Positions 43,291 through 52,202 of a stretch of 64,000 nt of DNA are shown in pieces. The notes under the pieces are model-generated. The model did no database searches and was not told the origin of the DNA. It worked only from the letters and a program-made list of their open reading frames with translations. This stretch comes from Pseudomonadota bacterium. Lineage in GTDB: Bacteria; Bdellovibrionota; Bacteriovoracia; Bacteriovoracales; Bacteriovoracaceae. The DNA is taken from assembly GCA_027488375.1 (NCBI GenBank), contig JAIYBW010000006.1, positions 1 to 64,000 on the forward strand, written 5' to 3'. The translations under genes were made by a program, and so were the position numbers. Numbering within the stretch: position 1 is the first letter of the stretch; every line of letters begins with the position of its first letter.

Positions 43291-46200
43291 TTAAGGGGTT
43301 AAACTCAAACCATAGCGATTGAAGATATAGCTCCCAATTTCATTAGTTAAATCTTTTGTAGGAACAGATGAATCAAAAAGAATCACCTCAGCAATTTCTC
43401 CGTCAAATTGGCAAAGTTTATAGTCAAATGAAGTCGGAGCGTTCCAGGTCCAGCCCATCGTGGCAGTAGTATCTCGAGTCCATGTCTCAGGAAAATTATA
43501 TAATAATCCTGGTACACCCCACCCAAGTGATGAAGAGAAAGGAGCAGCATAGGGTTGAGCACCTCCAGCTTGAATTTCGCCTTCATTCACAGAAAAAGAT
43601 GAATTAATGGTTCGGAAATTAATTCTAAATTGAGTTGATGATGTACCTCCAATCATAAGTTGAGTGACACCCTCGCTAAGTGAGCTTCTATAGGGAGCTC
43701 GATAAACAAAAATTCCACCTTTTGGAGAGGTTCTACTAACACCAAGGGAGAAGGATCCAGTTGCTACGCATTCGACGTAGCCTAGGCTCCTGCCATTAAA
43801 GCCGGTGGGATTGTAGGAGACACCAGAAGGAGAGGAATGAGTAAAGTGATAGTTTCCAATTTTATCTTGAATCACACTCACAACTTTAGCATTATCTGGA
43901 CCACTAAGAGTCAACTTCGAAGTATCAGAAAGATCATACCAGTGACTCATTTCTGGAATGGCCACAAAGACTCTTGAGAGATCGAGAGTTCCTAAATAAA
44001 GAGTCATTGGAGAATGATTACTAAGATCTTTAATGGTACCACTATTAAGATCAATGAAGGTAGAAGCAGCTATTCCGTCTAAATCCAAAGACGAAGTCGA
44101 AGGGCTATAAGAAAATGTTAATTGAGTTGTGCCTGAGCCTGCAGAATAATTAGCATACTGAGTTGCTGAACCAACTGTAAGGGGAATACGAGGCGTACCG
44201 GTCACGATCATGGATTCGGAAAAAGTTAAAACAAAATGAAGTGTTGGGTTTGTTCCTCCAGATTGATAGACACCAACCGCCGGTTTTGTGATTGATGTGA
44301 TCATTGACCCAGTGGTGTCGACTAAAACATTAGGGAAAGTATCAGCTAAAAAGTCTAAATCTGCGTCCACTCCAAATGCGTTCTTGATGGTACTTCCTGA
44401 GAACTGTCTAATTGTAATAACGCCCACACCGTCTGTATCTGAAAGTCCAGCCGTTGTGATTTGATAAGAGAAATATAAAGTATCTGACCCTGATCCAGAA
44501 GAATAGGTTGCCTGCAATGAGGTGTTACCACCGATGTCTAAATCAAGCTTCGGGGTGCCTGTAACTGTGACAGCATCGGAAAAATGAACAGCGAAACTAA
44601 TTGTCTGATTATAGAGAAAGGTTCCTGCAAGCGGACCTTCTACTCCTGTGATACTGGGAACAATACTATTGACTTGAACACCTGGAAGAGTAGGAGAAGT
44701 AAATGTGAGAGGGGACTGGTTATTTGAAAAAAGATCGATGATAGTTCCTCCATTAAGATCAATAGAAGTTGCAATCGATATTCCATCAGTATCAATCAGC
44801 CCAGTTTCGATAGTGTATTTAAATTTAAGCGTATTTGTATCTGAACCTGCAACGTAAGTCGCATAGACGGAGTCACCACCAATATTAAGATTTATTCTTG
44901 GCACGCCAGAGACTTTTACAGGTTCATTATATTGAAGGAAAAAATTGAGGTCTTGGTTAAGATTATAAGTCCCGCTATCTGGAGGTGTCACAGAGGAAAT
45001 CGAAGGGACAACTCCATCAATTTTGAGTAAATTAAAACTTTGAGCACTGAACTGAATATTTGCATTATCATAAAATTGATCCAAGATTGTTCCACCATTG
45101 AGATCAATCGATCCAGCTGTAATCGAAATTCCATCTGTGTCTAAATCTGTGCTAGAAACTGTGTATCGAAAATTCATCGTCCTTGTACCTGGGCTCGATA
45201 TGTAATTGGCATAGACGGTACTTGATCCTATTTGAAGAGGAAGTCGCGGATTGCCTGAGATATGTATTTCATGGTCAAAAGAGATCCGAAAATCGATGAC
45301 ATCTCCTAGTTTGTAATTTCCATCTATAGACTCGATCGTCATAATCCTCGGTGTAATCCCATCGACACGAATGGCGGAAGCATTAGGTGAGCCTAGGTCA
45401 AGATTCAACCTAGCTCCACCTCTTGTAATATCTCCTCCATTAAGATCAATTGTTGTGGCTAGAGTTATTCCGTCATAATCAACGTCGTTAAGTGCCACTG
45501 TATAGCGAAACACGAGTGCGGTTGTTCCAGAACCCGACACATAGTTGGCGTAGTAGGTGTTTCCTCCCACATCGAGAGTTAATCGAGGTGTTCCTGTTAC
45601 AATAACACTTCTTTGATAGTTGATGATAAAATCGAGTGAGCTATTAGTTTTATAAACGCCAGCTGATGGCAGTGAGACACTGCTCACTGAGGCCCTTGCA
45701 TCGACGAGAGTTCCTGATCTTGCTGATTCCCCTGGCCATGTGGTTGAGGTCAGTGGATTTCCAGCAAGGTCTGTGATGGTTCCCATGTCTGGGTCAGAAT
45801 AATTAAGATTAATTGAAATTCCATCACTGTCATAATCATCATCCGGGACAGTAAATTCAAACACGAGGGAACTCGTAGAGTTGCCTGAAGTGTAAATAGC
45901 CTGACGAGATATAGCTCCAACACCAAAAGAGATATAATAACTATGATCAGCAATCACCGCTTCCGAAAAAACAGTATGAAAGGTAATCTTCCCTCCTGCT
46001 CTAAAAGTACCTGTACCCGAAACAAGAGATGAAATCGTTGGGGCAATGGAATCCACTTTGACATTTGGAGTTAGTGTTGAGTGATTAAGACCTGCAGCGT
46101 CTCCAAAAATATCTCGAATACTTCCCAGATTGAGATCAATAGCACCAATTTCAATCCCATTATGATCTTCTCGAGCGCCAGTCACAGTGTATGAAAAAAG

Positions 46201-47166
46201 AATGGTGTTCGTTCCTGAACCTGAAACATATGTAGCATAATCACTGCTAGTTCCGATTTGAAGGGGAATACGAACCGAGCTCCCAACAATCACGTCAGTT
46301 GAAAAATTAAGTTTAAACCAAAGAATCTGGCCTAATTTATAGTAACCATTTGTTGGTGTATCAATGGATTCCAGAACAGGATCAAGACCATCAACAGTGA
46401 TTCCAGAAGTATTTACATCACCAGGATCTAAAGTTAGATCTGCATTAACTGTCCCGGACAAATCAGTAATTGTACTGCCATTAAGTGAAATGCTTGTTGC
46501 AAGTGTGAGTCCGTCCGTATCAAAGTCTCCAGCTTCAATGGTGTATTGAAATAAAATCGTTGTTCCTGAAACACTGACATAATTGGCATAAACCGTGCCG
46601 GATTCTAAAGTAATTTCAAGACTTGGAGGAGGGCCAAAACCCACGAAAACGTCCTGATCATATTCCACATTGAAGTCTATTTTTTTTCCTGTCCTGAGCC
46701 CCGAGTTATTCGTTGTTACCGATCGAATATTCGGTCCTAGTCCAGGGGTTGAAACAATTATTTGGGATGTATCCCCAGAGGTAAAATCAAGACTTGCATC
46801 TCGGGATCGCTTATCAATAATGGATCCACCGTTGAGATCTATCGCTCCAATTCTTATACCGTCAGAATCTTGATCACCGGGCCTGACAGTGTAGGAGAAA
46901 GTCAGCTCTTTTGAATCAGAACCAGAAGTATAACTGGCACACACGTCACCTGAATCAAGAGTGATGGTTAAACAAGGAGTTCCTGAGACGATAACAATAC
47001 GATTAAAGTTAACTGTAATCGTAATAGCATCTGACTCACGGTAAGTTCCAATTGTTGGTGATTCAACGGTGCGAACGGCCGGGGTCTCTGAAACAAGACC
47101 AACGTCGGACTTATACCCACAAGCAGTGAGTAAAATGAATAGTAGAAATACCAGACTAAAGTTCAT
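43291..47166 (-). CDS. SWM-type repeat lipoprotein with C-terminal lectin-like domain
   Basis: The ~1291-residue protein has a lipoprotein signal peptide (MNFSLVFLLFILLTAC, Cys16). Nine tandem ~110-116-residue beta domains follow (about residues 25-1060). Their pattern is GTY..G..I.F.V.F, VTGTPRL.L, YA.YVSGSGT, and DTDGI...IDLNGGTI. This resembles the SWM/flagellar-associated repeat family. Residues ~1065-1291 look like a concanavalin A-like/LamG domain (start SHWYDLSD, end FDGEIAEVILFD...YIFNRYGL). A GTG at 47190 is in frame, but AAGGAGA lies after it and a candidate promoter starts transcription near 47188, so the ATG at 47166 is preferred. Its neighbours suggest a surface role. Confidence 0.8.
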   Translation of the reverse strand: MNFSLVFLLFILLTACGYKSDVGLVSETPAVRTVESPTIGTYRESDAITITVNFNRIVIVSGTPCLTITLDSGDVCASYTSGSDSKELTFSYTVRPGDQDSDGIRIGAIDLNGGSIIDKRSRDASLDFTSGDTSQIIVSTPGLGPNIRSVTTNNSGLRTGKKIDFNVEYDQDVFVGFGPPPSLEITLESGTVYANYVSVSGTTILFQYTIEAGDFDTDGLTLATSISLNGSTITDLSGTVNADLTLDPGDVNTSGITVDGLDPVLESIDTPTNGYYKLGQILWFKLNFSTDVIVGSSVRIPLQIGTSSDYATYVSGSGTNTILFSYTVTGAREDHNGIEIGAIDLNLGSIRDIFGDAAGLNHSTLTPNVKVDSIAPTISSLVSGTGTFRAGGKITFHTVFSEAVIADHSYYISFGVGAISRQAIYTSGNSTSSLVFEFTVPDDDYDSDGISINLNYSDPDMGTITDLAGNPLTSTTWPGESARSGTLVDARASVSSVSLPSAGVYKTNSSLDFIINYQRSVIVTGTPRLTLDVGGNTYYANYVSGSGTTALVFRYTVALNDVDYDGITLATTIDLNGGDITRGGARLNLDLGSPNASAIRVDGITPRIMTIESIDGNYKLGDVIDFRISFDHEIHISGNPRLPLQIGSSTVYANYISSPGTRTMNFRYTVSSTDLDTDGISITAGSIDLNGGTILDQFYDNANIQFSAQSFNLLKIDGVVPSISSVTPPDSGTYNLNQDLNFFLQYNEPVKVSGVPRINLNIGGDSVYATYVAGSDTNTLKFKYTIETGLIDTDGISIATSIDLNGGTIIDLFSNNQSPLTFTSPTLPGVQVNSIVPSITGVEGPLAGTFLYNQTISFAVHFSDAVTVTGTPKLDLDIGGNTSLQATYSSGSGSDTLYFSYQITTAGLSDTDGVGVITIRQFSGSTIKNAFGVDADLDFLADTFPNVLVDTTGSMITSITKPAVGVYQSGGTNPTLHFVLTFSESMIVTGTPRIPLTVGSATQYANYSAGSGTTQLTFSYSPSTSSLDLDGIAASTFIDLNSGTIKDLSNHSPMTLYLGTLDLSRVFVAIPEMSHWYDLSDTSKLTLSGPDNAKVVSVIQDKIGNYHFTHSSPSGVSYNPTGFNGRSLGYVECVATGSFSLGVSRTSPKGGIFVYRAPYRSSLSEGVTQLMIGGTSSTQFRINFRTINSSFSVNEGEIQAGGAQPYAAPFSSSLGWGVPGLLYNFPETWTRDTTATMGWTWNAPTSFDYKLCQFDGEIAEVILFDSSVPTKDLTNEIGSYIFNRYGLSLTP
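43960..47094 (-). repeat. Nine tandem ~340-bp units encoding SWM-type domains
   Basis: The protein-level repeats are more diverged than those of the neighbouring giant gene and vary in length. Unit ends are marked by a VDG..P.I.S(I/V) linker. Unit 4 is the most divergent. No nucleotide-level near-identity was noticed, so the array looks old. Confidence 0.8.
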
Positions 47167-47194
47167 CGATGTGCTTTTTCTCCTTGGCACAATT

Positions 47195-47223
47195 GGTATA
47201 ATTTTACTTCAATTTGATGGTTA
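47195..47223 (-). promoter_or_regulatory. Candidate promoter of the SWM-repeat gene
   Basis: On the minus strand TAACCA (47223-47218, -35) and TATACC (47200-47195, -10) are 17 bases apart. The expected transcription start is near 47188. That would leave a ~20-base leader with AAGGAGA before the ATG at 47166. Confidence 0.45.
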
Positions 47224-47328
47224 ATTTTGAGAGGTAAACATTACCGATCTAATATTGAGAATTTGTCAGATTCACTAGGCAAATTTCGCCGTTGTGCGAG
47301 TAAGAGCGCCAGATTTTAAAGCTATGTC

Positions 47329-47334
47329 TAAAAT
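47329..47334 (+). promoter_or_regulatory. -10-like element of the lipoprotein gene at 47341
   Basis: TAAAAT matches the -10 consensus at 5 of 6 positions and ends exactly 6 bases before the ATG. There is no Shine-Dalgarno. The -35 region is not recognisable. It fits the leaderless spacing seen at 193, 19059, 24644 and 60688. Confidence 0.4.
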
Positions 47335-47340
47335 AATTCT

Positions 47341-48060
47341 ATGAAGCGACTTTTGCTTATTTATTTTTTATTAACATTTGGAGGTTGTGCTACTCAGTAC
47401 ATCCTGCCAGGAAATCGTTTTGCGACCCCTGAGACGCAAGGGGGATTTCTTAATAACCAATTTGAGTTTCAACAGACTCCAGGTAATCAACTCACGGCTG
47501 ATCTCTCTCAAGGATCAGTTGAAGATGGAGTTTTGACTCAACAAATCTCTCGCTCGGGTTTTGCCTACGCCACTTCACTCTTTGATTCCTTTGATTTTTT
47601 TTGGACCCACACAGGGGCGAGTCTTTCACTCTTTGGAGCGAAATTTCAGTTTTTAGGTGGATCAAAGTCCAGTAAAGCCACGGGAAATAAAATGGCCTTA
47701 AGTCTGGCGACCGGTGGAAATACTCATCAAATTGAAGGCTCAACCCAAGTGGAGTTTGAGTTGAAAGGGTCTGAGGTCCAACTTCTCTATGGTTATAGAT
47801 TTAGTGAACTCATCTTGCTTTATTCAAACCTTTCATACTCAACTTATAATTTTAAAGGTGAAGTCATTTCGACAGATATTACGATTAATGGTCTAGAGCC
47901 TAGTTATGATACTAAAATCTATGCTCTTTATCAGGGGCTCGAATTTGATCTCTGGTCATTTTTTGGAAAGGTCGAGTGTGGCTATCAACAAATCCAAACC
48001 TCTTTTACAAAAGATGAGGCCCATTTTATCTACGGCTATTCTATGGGTTTTGTGTGGTAG
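47341..48060 (+). CDS. Putative outer-membrane beta-barrel lipoprotein
   Basis: The 239-residue protein has an N-terminal export signal ending FGGC (Cys16), a borderline lipobox. Alternating polar/hydrophobic beta strands then fill the last ~150 residues. It ends in Trp (GFVW), as outer-membrane barrels often do. I recognise no named family. It is divergent from the SWM-repeat lipoprotein and 55 bases before another outer-membrane protein. The ATG has no ribosome-binding site and follows TAAAAT by 6 bases. Confidence 0.65.
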   Translation: MKRLLLIYFLLTFGGCATQYILPGNRFATPETQGGFLNNQFEFQQTPGNQLTADLSQGSVEDGVLTQQISRSGFAYATSLFDSFDFFWTHTGASLSLFGAKFQFLGGSKSSKATGNKMALSLATGGNTHQIEGSTQVEFELKGSEVQLLYGYRFSELILLYSNLSYSTYNFKGEVISTDITINGLEPSYDTKIYALYQGLEFDLWSFFGKVECGYQQIQTSFTKDEAHFIYGYSMGFVW

Positions 48061-48115
48061 TGAAGTCAGATTTGCCGATCTATTGTTCACTCGAGAATTG
48101 TCCTAAAATAGAGGT

Positions 48116-49219
48116 GTGAAAACGCTTCGAAGTCTTCTCACTATTTTCATTTTTATCTTTGCTCTTCCAGTTAGGGCCGAATTAGATTTTGAAGATCACG
48201 CATTTCCAGAATTCATCACATCGGCGCGAGCTCTCGCCATGGGGAATGCTTATATCAATAAAGTCGATGATGCCTGGTCAGCTTTTTATAATCCTGCCGG
48301 TCTTGGAACAGTTCGAAAACCACAATTTCATCTTGGTAATCTTCACTTAGAAGTGAGCAGTGGTCTTTCTCATGCCATTGGTGAAGGACCAGCTTCGAAT
48401 ATTCCAAGTCAGTTCATGCGCTCCTTTGATCCGGAAGAGTTGAAAGGAATTCTTTCTGAAACAAAAGGTGAGCTGGCCCATGCTCGTGCTAATTTCTTTC
48501 CTAATTTTACGATCAGAGGTTTGACTCTTGGTTATCTCGTCTCTCAGAGAAATCGCTCTATCATTGAAGATGATGGCACGGATACTTTTGAACTTTTAGA
48601 GCGTCGTGATCATGGTCCAGTGATGAGTTTAAGTGGTTCACTTTTTGGTGGTATCATTAAATTTGGGGCAACTGGAGTCTACCTTATCAGAAGAGATTTA
48701 GATTTAGATTTTGGTCCCACTGATCCCGTAACTGTGCCAACCTCCTCCTATCAGTCAGGAAAAAGCTTGCAGATTACGGCCGGAACAAAAGTGACTTTAC
48801 CTGTTGCCCTTTTACCTTCTTTTTCAGCGGTTCTCAGAAATGCCACGGCCAATGATTGGGAAGATGTGAGTAATAACGGTGGCCCAGATAAAATTAAACA
48901 GACTGTTGATTTAGGTTTTTCAATTACGCCTCAGGTGGGAAAAATTTCTAGAGTCCATCTAGAAGCCAACCTGAAAGACGCGAATAATTCTTATGATACA
49001 GATATTAAACGTAGACTTGCGGCGGGTATGGAGTTTGATATTCACCGCCGGCTTTTTATTCGGGCCGGCTGGGGTGATGGATGGGGATCTGGGGGCCTCG
49101 GGGTTAAAACCCGCACTTTTATCCTAGATTTAACAACTTACGCAATTGATCGCTCCCTTGATGGCTTTCGGGAGGATGAAGACCGTCGTTGGGTTCTAGG
49201 ACTTTCATCAGGTTTTTAA
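48116..49219 (+). CDS. Outer-membrane beta-barrel protein, PorV/FadL-like
   Basis: The 367-residue protein has a signal peptide (about residues 1-21, cut after PVRA). The mature part contains ARALAMGNAYINKVDDAWSA followed by FYNPAGLG, the hallmark of PorV/UPF0164 and FadL-like barrels. It ends with Phe (SSGF). Such barrels import hydrophobic compounds or act as secretion shuttles. Which applies here is unknown. It starts with GTG, with GAGG very close upstream. It is probably expressed with the lipoprotein before it. Confidence 0.78.
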   Translation: MKTLRSLLTIFIFIFALPVRAELDFEDHAFPEFITSARALAMGNAYINKVDDAWSAFYNPAGLGTVRKPQFHLGNLHLEVSSGLSHAIGEGPASNIPSQFMRSFDPEELKGILSETKGELAHARANFFPNFTIRGLTLGYLVSQRNRSIIEDDGTDTFELLERRDHGPVMSLSGSLFGGIIKFGATGVYLIRRDLDLDFGPTDPVTVPTSSYQSGKSLQITAGTKVTLPVALLPSFSAVLRNATANDWEDVSNNGGPDKIKQTVDLGFSITPQVGKISRVHLEANLKDANNSYDTDIKRRLAAGMEFDIHRRLFIRAGWGDGWGSGGLGVKTRTFILDLTTYAIDRSLDGFREDEDRRWVLGLSSGF

Positions 49220-49275
49220 TTCAAACGTTCTTTTCTTTAATTCAATGATTTGCTAAAACCCTTTCATCTTTTAAC

Positions 49276-49311
49276 GAAGGTTCGATTCCTTCCTCTCATG
49301 TTTTTTGAGAG
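49276..49311 (+). other. tRNA T-arm-like hairpin plus second hairpin
   Basis: GAAGG-TTCGATT-CCTTC (49276-49292) is a perfect 5-bp stem with a 7-base loop and contains GGTTCGATTCC, the consensus tRNA T-arm sequence. CTCTCA (49293-49298) and TGAGAG (49306-49311) form a second hairpin right after. No D-arm, anticodon arm or matching 5' acceptor strand is present upstream, so it is not a full tRNA. It lies 25 bases before the start of the radical SAM gene. Confidence 0.4.
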
Positions 49312-49335
49312 ACATAAACCCTGAAAGGAGCCTCC

Positions 49336-52053
49336 ATGGCGTCTCACAATCCCTACGCATCTTTTTTAGATAAAGTTGAAAAACCGGCCCGTTATATTGG
49401 TGGAGAACATTTCATCATCCGTAAAAATTGGGAAGAGACTCTTTCTCGAGTTGCTTTATGTTTTCCTGATACCTATGAAATTGGGATGAGTCACTTGGGA
49501 CTCAAAATTCTTTATGAAGAAATCAATCAACATCCAGGTATGCTGGCCGAGCGTTGTTTCGCTCCATGGGTGGATATGGAAAAAGAAATCCGCAGCCGCG
49601 GATTGCCTTTAGTAACGCTGGAAAATTTTAAACCACTTAAAGATTTTCATATCGTCGGTTTTTCTCTTCAGTATGAAATGAGTTACAGCAATATCCTCAA
49701 CATGCTTGATCTTGGTGGCATCTCGATCTGGACGAAAGATAGAAAAGAGGATGAGCCTTTTATCATTTGTGGGGGGCCATGTGCCACTCACCCTGAGCCT
49801 CTAGCTCCGTTTATGGATTTCGTGGTGATTGGTGATGGTGAAAAACTTTTTGCTCGCATCACTCATTTTATTGGTGAAGCACGGGCCCAAGGTTTAAAAC
49901 GTGATGAGATTCTTTTTGAGCTCGCAAAATGGAAAGGAATTTACGTTCCGAAGTTTTATGAGACTTCGATTGATCCCATGACACAAATGGAAGTGGTCAC
50001 AGGAGTAAGACCAGAGTTTAATGGTGTTATTCCTGATAGAGTTCAGCGCTACTTTGTGGATAACCTCACTAATTATCCATTCCCAACGAAATCTCCTATT
50101 CCTCACATGACGGCCATTTTTGATCGCTTCTCTGTGGAGCTCGCTCGCGGCTGTACAGAAGGGTGTCGCTTTTGTCAGGCGGGGATGATTTATCGTCCTG
50201 TCCGAGAAAGAAATCCAGAAAATGTCGTACAGATGATGATGGATGGTCTTAAGAATGGTGGATTTGATGAGGCCTCACTCACGTGCTTATCTACTGCTGA
50301 TTATTCAGCGGTGACTCCACTTGTGATTGAACTTTTAGATAAACTTCATAAAGAAAATGCCACTCTCGGCATATCGTCACTCAGGGCCTATGGTTTAGAT
50401 AACCGCATCCTTGATAAACTGGCCGAAGTTAAAAATACCTCTCTGACTTTCGCTCCCGAAGCTGGATCACAAAGAATGAGAGATGTGATTAATAAAAATA
50501 TCTCAGAAGAAGATCTTCTTAAAACGGCAGAAAATGTTTTCTCTCGTGGTTGGACGAAGATGAAGCTTTACTTCATGATTGGTCTTCCAACGGAAGAAGA
50601 TGAAGATGTTATTGCGATTATGGAGACGGCCGGTAAGGCCCGTGCAAAAGCTCAAGATTGTGGTGTCCGCAATCCGACTGTGACTGTTTCCGTTTCGTCG
50701 TTTGTCCCTAAGCCCCACACACCATTTCAGTGGGCGAGTATGATTACTCACCCTGAAATCGTTCGAAAGCAAAATCTTCTCAAGGATTATGCTGAAAAAT
50801 ACCGCCTTAATTTCAGAAAACATTTTTCTAAAATTTCACATCTTGAAGGTATTGTGGCCCGAGGCGATCGTCGTGTGGCACAAATTATTTACAATGCCTG
50901 GTCTCAAGGGGCCCGCTTTGATGGTTGGGACGAGACTTTTAACTATGATCTTTGGATTAAATGTGTCGAAGAATCTGGAATTAACACGGAAGCTTTCTTA
51001 GGAACTATTCCGATGAATGGAAAGCTTGCTTGGGATCACATTGATGTTGGTCTTACTGATAGATTTTTAGAAATAGAATGGAAGAAGGCGACTCACAATA
51101 GACTTTCTCCTCCTTGTGGAAAAGTCTATGGGATGATTGTTCACCATTCAAATCTCGAGAGTTTGGAAAAGACCTTTGATATCGATAAGAAAAAACTCGT
51201 TTGTTACCACTGTGGAGTGGCCTGCGATCTCAAAGGGATGGTTGAGGAACGAAGAGATTTTCTCCAAGGCATGAAAGCGATCAAAGATGATCCTTATATT
51301 CAGCCTGAAGTGCTCAAAAAAGATATTGTGGAACTGAGAGAGAAAAGAAACCAGGCCGTAGGCTTTAAGTATCGAATCGAATTTTCAAAAATTGGGGCGA
51401 TTACTTTCATTTCTCACCTCGACCTTCAAAAAGTCATGGCAAGGATTTTTAAGCGCGCCGGATTAGAGACGCTTCACTCAGAGGGCTACAATATTCGACC
51501 GCTTCTTTCATTTGGGCCTGCTTTAACATTAGGGATTAGTTCGCTGACTGAATATTTTGATGTTCGGGTTCCGGTGGAGTGGGAAAATTTCGAAGAAATT
51601 TTAAAGCAACTTAAACTTCACTCTGAGCCAGGTATTTATTTTAAGAAGATTTCAGTCATTAACAGCAAGACTCCTTCGATTCAAGATGCGGCCAAATCTT
51701 TTAAATACTTTGTTCCGGTAAAAAATAGTGATGTGGCCCAAGGAGTGGTGGATCAGCTACGCTCGCAAGATTCCATTTTGATCAAATCATTCTCTAAAAA
51801 AGATGAAGTCTTTATTGATAAAGATATTAGACCGATGATTTTAGATCTTCGTGCCGGAGAACTTGATCTTGAAAATGATCTTTTAGACGTGATTGATGAG
51901 GTTTCTCCCTGTCGTATGCCAGGAGTTTTTGTCACAACCGCAGTCAAGCAAGGTGCAGGAGTTAGGCCTTCAGAACTGATTGATGTACTTACGACTCAAG
52001 GTCTTTTTGTTGAGCGACCGATTAAAATTGGCATTGAATTAAACGATTACTAA
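49336..52053 (+). CDS. Radical SAM protein fused to a DUF2344 domain (TIGR03960 + TIGR03936)
   Basis: The 905-residue protein joins two halves. The N-terminal half (about 1-620) has a B12-binding-like region (PDTYEIGMSHLGLKILYEE and ICGGPCATHPEP). Its radical SAM core has the cluster cysteines Cys273, Cys277 and Cys280 (CTEGCRFC). An extra Cys cluster, CYHCGVAC, lies near residue 622. The C-terminal part (about 670-900) is the DUF2344/TIGR03936 domain (KYRIEFSKIGAITFISHLDL). These are fused or adjacent in many bacteria, often near RNase E/G or rplU, but their reaction is not established. AAAGGAG precedes the ATG. Confidence 0.88.
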   Translation: MASHNPYASFLDKVEKPARYIGGEHFIIRKNWEETLSRVALCFPDTYEIGMSHLGLKILYEEINQHPGMLAERCFAPWVDMEKEIRSRGLPLVTLENFKPLKDFHIVGFSLQYEMSYSNILNMLDLGGISIWTKDRKEDEPFIICGGPCATHPEPLAPFMDFVVIGDGEKLFARITHFIGEARAQGLKRDEILFELAKWKGIYVPKFYETSIDPMTQMEVVTGVRPEFNGVIPDRVQRYFVDNLTNYPFPTKSPIPHMTAIFDRFSVELARGCTEGCRFCQAGMIYRPVRERNPENVVQMMMDGLKNGGFDEASLTCLSTADYSAVTPLVIELLDKLHKENATLGISSLRAYGLDNRILDKLAEVKNTSLTFAPEAGSQRMRDVINKNISEEDLLKTAENVFSRGWTKMKLYFMIGLPTEEDEDVIAIMETAGKARAKAQDCGVRNPTVTVSVSSFVPKPHTPFQWASMITHPEIVRKQNLLKDYAEKYRLNFRKHFSKISHLEGIVARGDRRVAQIIYNAWSQGARFDGWDETFNYDLWIKCVEESGINTEAFLGTIPMNGKLAWDHIDVGLTDRFLEIEWKKATHNRLSPPCGKVYGMIVHHSNLESLEKTFDIDKKKLVCYHCGVACDLKGMVEERRDFLQGMKAIKDDPYIQPEVLKKDIVELREKRNQAVGFKYRIEFSKIGAITFISHLDLQKVMARIFKRAGLETLHSEGYNIRPLLSFGPALTLGISSLTEYFDVRVPVEWENFEEILKQLKLHSEPGIYFKKISVINSKTPSIQDAAKSFKYFVPVKNSDVAQGVVDQLRSQDSILIKSFSKKDEVFIDKDIRPMILDLRAGELDLENDLLDVIDEVSPCRMPGVFVTTAVKQGAGVRPSELIDVLTTQGLFVERPIKIGIELNDY

Positions 52054-52060
52054 TTTCAAG

Positions 52061-52094
52061 GGGTGGTGTAAAAATTACACCACCCTGTCTTTTT
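52061..52094 (+). terminator. Intrinsic terminator of the radical SAM gene
   Basis: GGGTGGTGTAA (52061-52071) pairs with TTACACCACCC (52075-52085), an 11-bp stem, followed by a U-rich run. It is 7 bases after the stop codon. Confidence 0.9.
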
Positions 52095-52202
52095 AAAAGC
52101 CTAAAATCAAAAATCATCTGACAAACTTTCACAGTCCACTTGTCACCTTGTTTCTTCTCTAAGATAAAGAGTGGGTTTGCATCAAACAAAGGATGGAGTC
52201 CC

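Noticed and set aside
49225-49300. Complete tRNA gene ending with the T-arm-like hairpin
   Set aside because: No acceptor partner, D-arm or anticodon arm could be folded upstream.
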